From an uncultured Collinsella sp. (GTDB lineage Bacteria > Actinomycetota > Coriobacteriia > Coriobacteriales > Coriobacteriaceae): DNA of 5,311 bases. Location: NCBI GenBank assembly GCA_959020035.1, contig CAUEQX010000123.1, positions 1 through 5,311 of the forward strand. Direction: 5' to 3'. Below the pieces are notes generated by a model, which was given only the letters and a program-made list of their open reading frames with translations, did not search any database and was not told the origin of the DNA. This document shows positions 1 to 4,935 of the stretch, piece after piece. Position 1 is the first letter of the stretch; the number at the start of each line of letters is the position of its first letter. A program made the position numbers and the translations under genes.

Positions 1-46
1 CGGTGCCCTTGTTAAAGGTCTTCTTGACGTGCGAGAGCTTAAGCAT
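1..46 (-). CDS. ABC transporter ATP-binding protein, N-terminal fragment (runs off the left edge)
   Basis: Only 15 complete codons plus one base are inside the window. They read MLKLSHVKKTFNKGT, a typical beginning of an ABC ATPase (first beta strand, then the aromatic A-loop region), and resemble the ATPases that partner COG2984-type binding proteins. The protein would hydrolyse ATP on the cytoplasmic face to drive the importer whose permease and binding protein lie just upstream. The ATG at 46-44 overlaps the permease stop (TAA at 41-39) by 8 bases in another frame, which suggests translational coupling. A purine-rich AAGGGGG (56-62) sits 9 bases before the ATG, inside the last permease codons. 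Walker A, signature and Walker B motifs lie outside the window, so the call rests on the short N-terminus and on operon position. Confidence 0.8.
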   Translation of the reverse strand, partial: MLKLSHVKKTFNKGT

Positions 47-962
47 CTGCCTCATCCCCCTTCGTGTAGGAGCTGCGGAGCTTATAGCGCTCCCAAACCA
101 CGGGCACGCACAGGGCCACGGCGACGATCACAGCGGAGAGCAACTTCATGTCGTTGGCGTCCATGCCCAACTGCAGCACGATGGCGCGGATAAGGAAGTA
201 CACCACGGAGCCAAAGACGGCGGAGGCAAGACGGACGCTAAACTGCGTGAGGCCGCCGGGCAGCAGACGGCCGAGCACCTCACCGATAACAATGGCGGCA
301 AGACCGATAACGATGGCACCGGTGCCCATACCAATGTCGGCATACTTCTGGCTCTGGCAGATAAGCGCGCCCGAAAGGCCGATGAGGGCGTTGGAGAGCA
401 CGAGGGCGATCATCTTGGTGGAGTTGGTGTTGACGCCCAGAGCGCGGATCATGTACTCGTTGTTGCCGGTGGCGCGCAGCGCCGAGCCGATCTCGGTGCC
501 AAAGAACCAATACAGGATGGCAACGATAGCCACGGCGAGCAGGATGCCCAAGATGATGGCAACGGTGGACTGCGGCAGACCGGTCATATTGCTGACGGCC
601 GAGAACACGGTGCCCTTGGCAAGAATTGGCGTATTGGACTTGCCCATGATGCGCAGGTTGATGGACCACAGGCTGATCTGGGTGAGGATTCCGGCGAGGA
701 TCGCGGGAATCTCGAAGACGGTGGTCAAAATGCCCGTGACGGCACCCGCGATGGCGCCGGCGCACATACCGGCCAGCACGGCGAGCAGCGGGTCGACGTT
801 GTTATTGACGATGAGCACAGCGCAGACGCAGCCGCCGAGGGCAAAGCTGCCGTCGCAGGTCATATCGGGAATGTCGAGCAGGCGGAACGTGATAAACACG
901 CCAAGCACCATAATGCCCCAGAGGACGCCCTGCGAAACGGCGCCCTGCAATGCAATGAGCAT
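39..962 (-). CDS. ABC importer permease, branched-chain amino acid / TrpY-like family (BPD_transp_2)
   Basis: This 307-residue, strongly hydrophobic protein forms the membrane channel of the importer. About eight or nine membrane segments can be seen, roughly at residues 6-28, 36-52, 57-82, 86-103, 132-153, 186-203, 212-232, 246-265 and 273-290. Between segments five and six is a polar stretch (about 155-185, with SALRATGNN and RALGVN) typical of the cytoplasmic coupling loop that contacts the ATPase in LivH/RbsC-type permeases (PF02653). The charged tail (KGDEADA) is cytoplasmic by inference. The ATG at 962-960 is set by an excellent AGGAGG (971-976) with an 8-base spacer. It follows the binding-protein gene after a 203-base gap containing two hairpins, and overlaps the ATPase start by 8 bases. 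Family assignment is confident. The substrate is not; tryptophan or another aromatic compound is a guess from relatives in Firmicutes. Confidence 0.9.
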   Translation of the reverse strand: MLIALQGAVSQGVLWGIMVLGVFITFRLLDIPDMTCDGSFALGGCVCAVLIVNNNVDPLLAVLAGMCAGAIAGAVTGILTTVFEIPAILAGILTQISLWSINLRIMGKSNTPILAKGTVFSAVSNMTGLPQSTVAIILGILLAVAIVAILYWFFGTEIGSALRATGNNEYMIRALGVNTNSTKMIALVLSNALIGLSGALICQSQKYADIGMGTGAIVIGLAAIVIGEVLGRLLPGGLTQFSVRLASAVFGSVVYFLIRAIVLQLGMDANDMKLLSAVIVAVALCVPVVWERYKLRSSYTKGDEADA

Positions 963-970
963 GCTTCATA

Positions 971-976
971 CCTCCT
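971..976 (-). promoter_or_regulatory. Ribosome binding site of the permease gene
   Basis: The transcribed strand reads AGGAGG, 8 bases before the ATG at 962-960. It is a full match to the anti-Shine-Dalgarno consensus and the strongest such site in the window, so the permease can start translation independently despite the gap after the binding-protein gene. Confidence 0.85.
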
Positions 977-1064
977 AGGATAGGGTGGACACGTGATTCA
1001 CCATAATAGCGGTAACAATGCATAGAAGAGCTGCGGACAGACGTTTTGTTTTACCTGAAACAAG

Positions 1065-1098
1065 CAGGGCGGACGCCGGTCTACAGCGCCCGCCCCTG
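1065..1098 (-). promoter_or_regulatory. Strong GC-rich hairpin between binding-protein and permease genes
   Basis: The arms 1065-1076 and 1086-1098 form a 12-pair stem with one bulged G and a 9-base loop when transcribed from the minus strand. The one imperfect position is G-U in minus-strand RNA but would be A-C in plus-strand RNA, which fits a role in the minus-strand transcript. The bases after the stem (CUUGUUUC) are only weakly U-rich, so this is at best a leaky terminator. A barrier to 3' exonucleases that stabilises the upstream binding-protein message is an equal possibility. A weaker 6-pair hairpin (1046-1051 with 1058-1063) follows. Confidence 0.55.
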
Positions 1099-1139
1099 TG
1101 GCTCAGATATTGAATAACGCAGCTAAAGCGCGAGCACGG

Positions 1140-1180
1140 GCTCTAGACGCATGCCGCGTATAGCATTACGCGTCCAGAGC
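1140..1180 (-). promoter_or_regulatory. Hairpin spanning the stop codon of the binding-protein gene
   Basis: Arms 1140-1150 and 1170-1180 pair over 11 positions in minus-strand RNA, with one G-U pair (A-C if read on the plus strand). They enclose a 19-base loop region containing the stop codon. An alternative smaller stem (CGCGTA at 1155-1160 with TACGCG at 1167-1172) lies in the same place. No U-run follows, so it is not a standard terminator. With the hairpin at 1065-1098 it could protect the 3' end of the binding-protein message. The upper arm is also coding sequence (the last codons, SALDA), which limits how much can be inferred. Confidence 0.4.
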
Positions 1181-2146
1181 GGAAAGGTCGATGCCCAGGG
1201 CCTCGGCCATCTCGTCGTTCTTGACGACGACCAGGTCCTTGCTCGAGAGGTGCTTGATAGGCATGTCTTCGGGCTTGGCCTCGCCCTTCAGAATCTTGAC
1301 GGCCATCTCGCCCGCGGCGTAGCCCAGATCCTCGTAATTGATGGAGAGGGTGAACAGGCCGCCGGCCATGCACATGCCCTCCTCGCCAGTCACGAAGGGA
1401 AGCTTGTTCTCCTTGCAGATCTGGCCCACCTGCGAGGCGCCCGCGGCGATGGTGTTGTCGGTGGGGGAGTACAGCGCGTCGACCTTGCCCACGGCAGACT
1501 CGACGACGGACTGAATCTCGTTGGAGCTCGAGACGGTGAAATCGGTGTACTCGAGGCCCAGCTTGTCGAGCTCCTTCTCGGCGGCCTTGATCTGGACGTC
1601 GGAGTTGGACTCGGCGGTGCAGTAGAGCAGGCCGACCTTTTTAACGTCGGGCAGGACCTTCTGCATCATCTCGAGCTGCTCGGCGACCGGGGTGAGGTCG
1701 GAAGCGCCCGTGACGTTGGTGCCCGGCTTGTCGTTGTCCTGGACCAGGCCGGAGGCGGCGTAGTCGGTGATGGCGCAGCCCACGATGGGGATATCGGCCG
1801 TGGCGCCGGCGGCAGCCTGCGCGGCGGGCGTGGCGATGGCATAAATCAGGTTGACGTTGTCGCCCACAAACTTGTCAGCAATGGACTTACACGTGGACTG
1901 GTCGTTCTGGGCGTTCTTCTGGTCGATCTTGACCTTAAGGCCGCTCTCCTTGATGGCCTTGACAAAGCCGTCGTTGGCGGCATCGAGTGCGGAGTGCTCG
2001 GTGAGCTGCAGAACGCCGATAGTGTAGTCGGAACCGGCGGCAGCAGAGCCGGAACCAGAGTTGCCGCCGCATCCGGCGAGCGGGGCGAGCGCGAGCAGGC
2101 CAGCGGAGACCAGAAGGCTCCTGCGGCTGATGGTGATGTCCTTCAT
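1166..2146 (-). CDS. ABC importer substrate-binding lipoprotein, TrpX-like (PF04392 / COG2984 type)
   Basis: This 326-residue protein would capture the ligand outside the membrane and hand it to the permease downstream. The N-terminus has a twin-arginine-like SRRSLL (residues 7-12), a hydrophobic stretch, and a lipobox LAGC with Cys26 as the lipid-modified residue, then a Gly/Ser/Ala-rich linker. The mature part starts with TIGVLQLTEHSALDAA and carries further family hallmarks: NAQNDQS, IYAIATPAAQAAA, DIPIVGCAITD, GTNVTGASDLTPV and PTDNTIAAG. These are typical of the type I periplasmic-binding fold of the COG2984 family. The ATG at 2146-2144 is chosen because GGGGG (2154-2158) lies 7 bases before it and the signal peptide begins there. 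An in-frame ATG at 2194 would add 16 residues ahead of the signal sequence and is rejected. Relatives bind tryptophan or other aromatic compounds; the ligand here is unknown. Confidence 0.92.
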   Translation of the reverse strand: MKDITISRRSLLVSAGLLALAPLAGCGGNSGSGSAAAGSDYTIGVLQLTEHSALDAANDGFVKAIKESGLKVKIDQKNAQNDQSTCKSIADKFVGDNVNLIYAIATPAAQAAAGATADIPIVGCAITDYAASGLVQDNDKPGTNVTGASDLTPVAEQLEMMQKVLPDVKKVGLLYCTAESNSDVQIKAAEKELDKLGLEYTDFTVSSSNEIQSVVESAVGKVDALYSPTDNTIAAGASQVGQICKENKLPFVTGEEGMCMAGGLFTLSINYEDLGYAAGEMAVKILKGEAKPEDMPIKHLSSKDLVVVKNDEMAEALGIDLSALDA

Positions 2147-2153
2147 ATCATTA

Positions 2154-2158
2154 CCCCC
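2154..2158 (-). promoter_or_regulatory. Ribosome binding site that fixes the binding-protein start
   Basis: GGGGG (within TGGGGGTAATGAT on the transcribed strand) sits 7 bases before the ATG at 2146. This supports that start over the upstream in-frame ATG at 2194, which has no comparable purine run before it. Confidence 0.7.
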
Positions 2159-2181
2159 AGTATAAAAATGGCTGGAAACAC

Positions 2182-2200
2182 TGCACTGGGACAAAGTGCA
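2182..2200 (-). promoter_or_regulatory. Small perfect dyad in the importer leader (possible operator or RNA hairpin)
   Basis: TGCACT (2182-2187) and AGTGCA (2195-2200) form a perfect 6-base inverted repeat with a 7-base loop. It lies just after the predicted transcription start (about 2203) and about 36 bases before the binding-protein ATG. The position would suit a repressor operator or a 5' stabilising hairpin, but six pairs can arise by chance. Confidence 0.3.
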
Positions 2201-2209
2201 AGTGGAACT

Positions 2210-2237
2210 ATAGTAGCGCTGATGTCCATTTTTACAA
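2210..2237 (-). promoter_or_regulatory. Candidate sigma-A type promoter of the ABC importer operon
   Basis: On the minus strand, TTGTAA (2232-2237, four of six matches to TTGACA) is followed after 16 bases by TACTAT (2210-2215, four of six matches to TATAAT). Transcription would start near 2203 and leave a leader of about 57 bases before the binding-protein ATG. It is the best hexamer pair in the 160-base gap after the regulator gene. Both elements are imperfect, which would be consistent with dependence on an activator. Confidence 0.45.
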
Positions 2238-2264
2238 CAGCCTGGCGGGTTTTTTAATACAGAA

Positions 2265-2297
2265 TCGGATGGGCGGTACGGGTAGTCGAATGGGCGG
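2265..2297. repeat. 12-base tandem direct repeat, 21 bases apart, upstream of the importer promoter
   Basis: TCGGATGGGCGG (2265-2276) and TCGAATGGGCGG (2286-2297) match at 11 of 12 positions and start 21 bases apart, i.e. two turns of B-DNA. Relative to the predicted start near 2203 they lie at about -62 to -73 and -83 to -94. Two like-oriented sites on one DNA face at that distance is a common layout for activator half-sites. The function is inferred. Confidence 0.4.
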
Positions 2298-2306
2298 CGG
2301 AGGGTC

Positions 2307-3092
2307 TTATGCGGCGGAGGAGGCGTCGTCCTCGTCTAGGGCGGCGAAGAGCTTCTTGCCGTCGAGGAGACGTGTGGTGACGTTTCTCATACGGGCGATC
2401 TCGACGGTGCGCAGCGTATCGTCGGTGCCTCGGGCGTCGTAGACCGTTCCCAGCAGATACGAGATGCCATCGCGCTGCCTGATGGCAAAGGGACGGAGTG
2501 TCATCCGTGCTGCTTCGGTTTCGCCGCGTGTCGTGACGCTCGAAATATCAAAACTCACCGTGGTTCCGTGGTCGATGGCCTGCTCGACGAGCTCGCACGT
2601 GTCGATGCGCTTGATGGGCGTGCGTGTTGCCTTGGTAGCCTTGCTGCCTGCGCTTGGAGCGGGTTCGGGTGTATCGAGGTAGCCGCGAACGTCGGCGCTC
2701 GCCATGGCAACTAAGTGCTGCGCCATGCTCTTGCGGATAGCGATAGGCGTGGAGCGGTTGCGCATGACCATACCGTGGAGCCGGATGATCTCTTCATCGG
2801 TGAGCGGGCGGGTAAGAAGTTTGTAGCCCACGCCGCGTTTGTACTCAATTTCGTATCCGGCATGGCGAAGCGCGGAGATGGCGGTGTAGATGCTGCGCCG
2901 CGCCGCCGAGATGGGCATGCGGGCGGGGTCGTCGGGATGGGCGAGGCGCCGGATCAGCTCATCGGAAAGCATGGCCTTGTCTTCGCCGGTGTTTTCGCTC
3001 AAGAGCTGCAGGATGCGAACGGCGCGATAGGCTGCCATCGAGGCGGCGCCCCTCGTCGTGGTGTCGTAGGTTTCAACAGCGGCTTCGGTCAT
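2307..3092 (-). CDS. WYL-domain transcriptional regulator (HTH plus WYL)
   Basis: This 261-residue protein is probably a DNA-binding regulator that senses a small ligand or nucleic acid. Residues about 20-92 form a winged helix-turn-helix: AAYRAVRILQLLSE, then ISAARRSIYTAISALRHAGYEI, the usual pattern of HTH_11/DeoR-like domains in the YafY group, then a wing (YKRGVGYKL). A Pro/Ala/Lys-rich linker (about 141-160) leads to a WYL-type domain (about 164-240) with RPFAIRQRDGISYLLG and RTVEIARMRNV. The defining WYL tripeptide is degenerate here (SYL, residues 211-213), so ligand specificity may differ. An ATG start at 3092-3090 is chosen because AAGGA (3103-3107) lies 10 bases before it; a GTG at 3101-3099 would be only one base from that site. 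It lies just upstream of the ABC importer on the same strand, so local control of the importer is plausible but not shown. Confidence 0.85.
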   Translation of the reverse strand: MTEAAVETYDTTTRGAASMAAYRAVRILQLLSENTGEDKAMLSDELIRRLAHPDDPARMPISAARRSIYTAISALRHAGYEIEYKRGVGYKLLTRPLTDEEIIRLHGMVMRNRSTPIAIRKSMAQHLVAMASADVRGYLDTPEPAPSAGSKATKATRTPIKRIDTCELVEQAIDHGTTVSFDISSVTTRGETEAARMTLRPFAIRQRDGISYLLGTVYDARGTDDTLRTVEIARMRNVTTRLLDGKKLFAALDEDDASSAA

Positions 3093-3096
3093 CGTG

Positions 3097-3147
3097 CCCA
3101 CGTCCTTTCCGTTTTGGGTGGCGACGGTATGGAGCCTAGGACGTGGG
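3097..3147 (-). promoter_or_regulatory. Inverted repeat that can mask the regulator's ribosome binding site
   Basis: CCCACGTCCT (3097-3106) and AGGACGTGGG (3138-3147) are perfectly complementary over 10 bases with a 31-base spacer. In the minus-strand transcript the second arm contains the core of the Shine-Dalgarno sequence (AAGGA, 3103-3107) and the bases up to just before the ATG at 3092. Folding would therefore hide the ribosome binding site. As DNA, the two arms are 41 bases apart centre to centre (about four helical turns), which would also suit a looped or paired operator for autoregulation. Confidence 0.5.
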
Positions 3148-3152
3148 GCTTT

Positions 3153-3176
3153 CCCAGGGGCGCAGGGCGCTCTGGG
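3153..3176 (-). other. GC-rich hairpin in the regulator leader
   Basis: CCCAG (3153-3157) pairs with CTGGG (3172-3176), and GCGC (3160-3163) with GCGC (3167-3170), around a 3-base loop with a small internal bulge. It lies next to the inverted repeat at 3097-3147, so the whole 80 bases before the regulator start could be structured. In such GC-rich sequence this may be incidental. No convincing -35/-10 pair was found between 3093 and 3272. Confidence 0.3.
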
Positions 3177-3209
3177 CGGTCGGTAGTCGTCGGCAAACGG
3201 CGGGCCGAG

Positions 3210-3272
3210 TTTTCAACAGCCCTGCTCAACTGACCAAAAACTTGCCAAAAGCTTGACGGATGCTGTTGAAAA
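3210..3272. repeat. 11-base inverted repeat TTTTCAACAGC / GCTGTTGAAAA
   Basis: TTTTCAACAGC (3210-3220) and its exact reverse complement (3262-3272) flank a 41-base AT-richer spacer upstream of the regulator gene and next to the asnS terminator. The centres are 52 bases apart, about five helical turns. A related sequence, ACAACAGCC preceded by TTTTT (2229-2242), overlaps the -35 region of the importer promoter, and TTTCAACAGC recurs inside the regulator gene at 3071-3080. It may be a protein-binding site or a common genomic word. Confidence 0.4.
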
Positions 3273-3304
3273 AAGCGTCTCTCGACCGATGTCGAGAGAC
3301 GCTT
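3269..3304 (-). terminator. Intrinsic terminator of asnS
   Basis: A perfect 14-pair stem (3273-3286 with 3291-3304) with a 4-base loop is followed on the minus strand by a run of six T (3274-3269, including the last two stem bases). It lies 46 bases after the asnS stop codon, as expected for a Rho-independent terminator, and separates asnS from the regulator gene. Confidence 0.95.
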
Positions 3305-3350
3305 ATGCGATGAGCGTTGGCGTGTGGCGACGCGAGCTAGCGTCCGACGA

Positions 3351-4754
3351 TTAGAAGTCGGCGTTGCCCACGGTGCGCGGGTGCGGCAGGACGTCGCGGA
3401 TGTTGCCCACGCCGGTCAGATACATGACCAAGCGCTCGAAGCCCAGACCGTAGCCGGCGTGCTTGCAGGAACCGTAGCGGCGCAGGTCAAGGTAGTACTT
3501 GTACTGCTCGGGATTCATGCCCAGGTCCTTGATGCGGGCCTCGAGCAGATCCAGGCGCTCCTCGCGCTGGGAGCCGCCGATAATCTCGCCGATACCGGGA
3601 ACCAGGCAGTCGGCGGCGGCGACGGTCTTGCCGTCCTCGTTCATGCGCATGTAGAACGCCTTGATCTCGGCCGGGTAGTCGGTCACGAAGGTCGGGCGCT
3701 TAAAGTGCTCCTCGGTCAGGAAGCGCTCGTGCTCGGTCTGCAGGTCGATGCCCCAGCTGACGGGGTAATCAAACTGGTGGCCAGCAGCGATTGCCTGCTC
3801 CAGGATTTCGACGGCCTCGGTGTAGGTAACGCGGGCGAAGTCGGAGTTGGCGACATGGTCCAGGCGCTCGAGCAGACCCTTGTCCACAAACTTGTTGAGC
3901 ATATTGAGCTCGTCGGGGCAGGTGGCCATGACGTCCTTAAGGACGTACTTGAGCATGGCCTCGGCGTTATCCATGTAGTCGTTAAGGTCGGCAAAGGCCA
4001 TCTCGGGCTCGATCATCCAAAACTCGGCGGCGTGGCGCGTGGTGTTGGAGTTCTCGGCACGGAAGGTGGGGCCAAAGGTGTACACGTCGCCAAAGGCCAT
4101 GGCAAAGTTCTCGGCATTGAGCTGGCCGGACACGGTGAGGCTTGCATGCTTGCCGAAGAAGTCCTGGCTCCAGTCAACCTCGCCGGACTCGGTGAGGGGC
4201 GGATTTTTGGGGTCGAGCGTGGTCACGCGGAACATCTCGCCGGCGCCCTCGCAGTCACTCGTGGTGATGATGGGGGTGTTGACGTAGACAAAGCCCTGCT
4301 CCTGGAAGAAGCGGTGGATGGCGGCAGCCGCGACAGAGCGGATGCGGAACACGGCGCGGAACAGGTTGGTGCGCGGGCGCAGGTGCTGCTGGGTGCGCAG
4401 GAACTCGACGGTTGCGCGCTTCTTCTGCAGTGGGTAATCCGGGGCGCTGACGCCCTCGACCTCGATGGAGGTGGCAGAAAGCTCGAAAGGCTGGGGCGCA
4501 TCGGGGGTCAGCTTGACGGTGCCGGTGCAAATGAGTGCGGCCGAGACGTTTTGATGGGCGATCTCGTCGTAGTTGTCGAGTGCCTCGCGGTTCATGACGA
4601 CCTGCAGGTCGCGGAAGCAGCTGCCGTCGTTGAGCGTAACGAAGCCAAAGTTCTTCATGTCGCGGACGGACTTGACCCAGCCGGCGACGGTGACGGTCTG
4701 GCCGCCGAGCGGCTCGGCATCGGCATAGAGCTGCGCGATTTTGGTGCGGTTCAC
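3351..4754 (-). CDS. asnS: Asparaginyl-tRNA synthetase (class IIb)
   Basis: The 467-residue cytoplasmic enzyme activates asparagine with ATP and loads it on tRNA-Asn; E. coli AsnS has 466 residues. An N-terminal OB-fold anticodon-binding domain spans about residues 1-105 (VTVAGWVKSVRDMKNFGFV). The catalytic domain follows, with EGAGEMFRV (169-177), LTVSGQLNAE (206-215), motif 2 FRAENSNTTRH (231-241) and motif 3 GYGLGFERL (434-442), ending in LPHPRTVGNADF. SGQLNAE and the motif 2 context point to the Asn rather than the Asp enzyme. The GTG start at 4754-4752 is preferred because GGGAGG (4759-4764) precedes it by 4 bases. In-frame ATGs at 4766 and 4790 would add 4 or 12 residues but have no ribosome binding site, and 4790 is almost at the predicted transcript start. 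It is flanked by its own promoter candidate and terminator, so it is probably a single-gene unit. Confidence 0.97.
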   Translation of the reverse strand: MNRTKIAQLYADAEPLGGQTVTVAGWVKSVRDMKNFGFVTLNDGSCFRDLQVVMNREALDNYDEIAHQNVSAALICTGTVKLTPDAPQPFELSATSIEVEGVSAPDYPLQKKRATVEFLRTQQHLRPRTNLFRAVFRIRSVAAAAIHRFFQEQGFVYVNTPIITTSDCEGAGEMFRVTTLDPKNPPLTESGEVDWSQDFFGKHASLTVSGQLNAENFAMAFGDVYTFGPTFRAENSNTTRHAAEFWMIEPEMAFADLNDYMDNAEAMLKYVLKDVMATCPDELNMLNKFVDKGLLERLDHVANSDFARVTYTEAVEILEQAIAAGHQFDYPVSWGIDLQTEHERFLTEEHFKRPTFVTDYPAEIKAFYMRMNEDGKTVAAADCLVPGIGEIIGGSQREERLDLLEARIKDLGMNPEQYKYYLDLRRYGSCKHAGYGLGFERLVMYLTGVGNIRDVLPHPRTVGNADF

Positions 4755-4758
4755 GTAT

Positions 4759-4764
4759 CCTCCC
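4759..4764 (-). promoter_or_regulatory. Ribosome binding site that decides the asnS start
   Basis: GGGAGG lies 4 bases before the GTG at 4754. The spacer is slightly short, but this is the only strong Shine-Dalgarno match near any candidate start. It also overlaps the alternative ATG at 4766-4764, which argues against that ATG. Confidence 0.65.
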
Positions 4765-4800
4765 ATAACGGTTGAATGATAGTTATCCATACAGTTCGAT

Positions 4801-4809
4801 ATTCTAGCA
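4801..4809 (-). promoter_or_regulatory. Extended -10 promoter candidate of asnS
   Basis: The minus strand reads TGCTAGAAT: TAGAAT (4801-4806) matches TATAAT at five of six positions, and TG one base upstream gives an extended -10. No good -35 is present at 16-18 bases, which extended -10 promoters tolerate. The start would be near 4794, giving a leader of about 40 bases, too short for a T-box. Confidence 0.5.
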
Positions 4810-4858
4810 GCTCGGCTCATTTGGGCTATACAGATAAGGCATTGGCGGGATGGTTTTT

Positions 4859-4898
4859 CAAACGAAAAGCGCCCGCGGCCAAATGGTCGTGGGCGCTT
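4859..4898 (-). terminator. Intrinsic terminator of the PTS enzyme IIA gene
   Basis: Arms 4867-4880 and 4885-4898 form a hairpin with a solid 8-pair outer stem (AAGCGCCC / GGGCGCTT), more pairs inside and a 4-base loop. On the minus strand the stem runs into TTTTCGTTT. It lies 37 bases after the stop of the enzyme IIA gene. Two inner positions are A-C mismatches in minus-strand RNA but G-U in plus-strand RNA; still, the T-run exists only on the minus-strand side. Confidence 0.8.
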
Positions 4899-4935
4899 GA
4901 CGAGGTGCCTTTTGGCTGTGTGGCGTGGGGCCTGG

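Noticed and set aside
3..983. Two long plus-strand open frames opposite the permease (3-983 and 148-978)
   Set aside because: One is His/Asp/Gly-rich and the other Met/Ala/Arg/Pro-rich, without folds or ribosome binding sites. Both are shadows of a clear membrane-protein gene.
802..1023. Minus-strand open frame of 73 codons ahead of and overlapping the permease start
   Set aside because: Most of it overlaps the permease in another frame, and the peptide is Arg/His-rich with no ribosome binding site. The rest of the 963-1165 gap also shows no small gene.
1151..2257. Plus-strand open frame of 368 codons opposite the binding-protein gene
   Set aside because: It is a composition shadow of a clear lipoprotein gene; its residues are low-complexity Gly/Val/Asp/Leu with no motif.
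2240..2257. CCTGGCGGGTTTTTT on the plus strand as an intrinsic terminator
   Set aside because: Only a stem of a few pairs can form, and no plus-strand gene ends here. For the minus-strand regulator the T-run would be on the wrong side. It remains unclear how the regulator transcript ends.
2147..2306. T-box or other tryptophan-responsive leader before the importer, as known for trpXYZ-type operons in some Firmicutes
   Set aside because: The predicted leader is about 57 bases, with no T-box sequence, no specifier stem and no terminator/antiterminator pair. The whole gap is only 160 bases.
3324..4775. Long open frame (483 codons) on the plus strand opposite asnS
   Set aside because: It is antisense to a certain asnS gene, lacks a recognisable domain, and is rich in Gly, Val, Leu, Ala and Asp as expected from reading GC-biased codons backwards.
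4766..4790. Upstream ATG starts for asnS (4766 and 4790)
   Set aside because: Neither has a ribosome binding site. The one at 4790 is only a few bases after the predicted transcript start, while the GTG at 4754 has GGGAGG before it and gives the usual family length.
4755..4935. T-box leader for asnS
   Set aside because: The gap is 181 bases and part of it is the terminator of the preceding gene. The predicted leader is only about 40 bases and no T-box consensus is seen.
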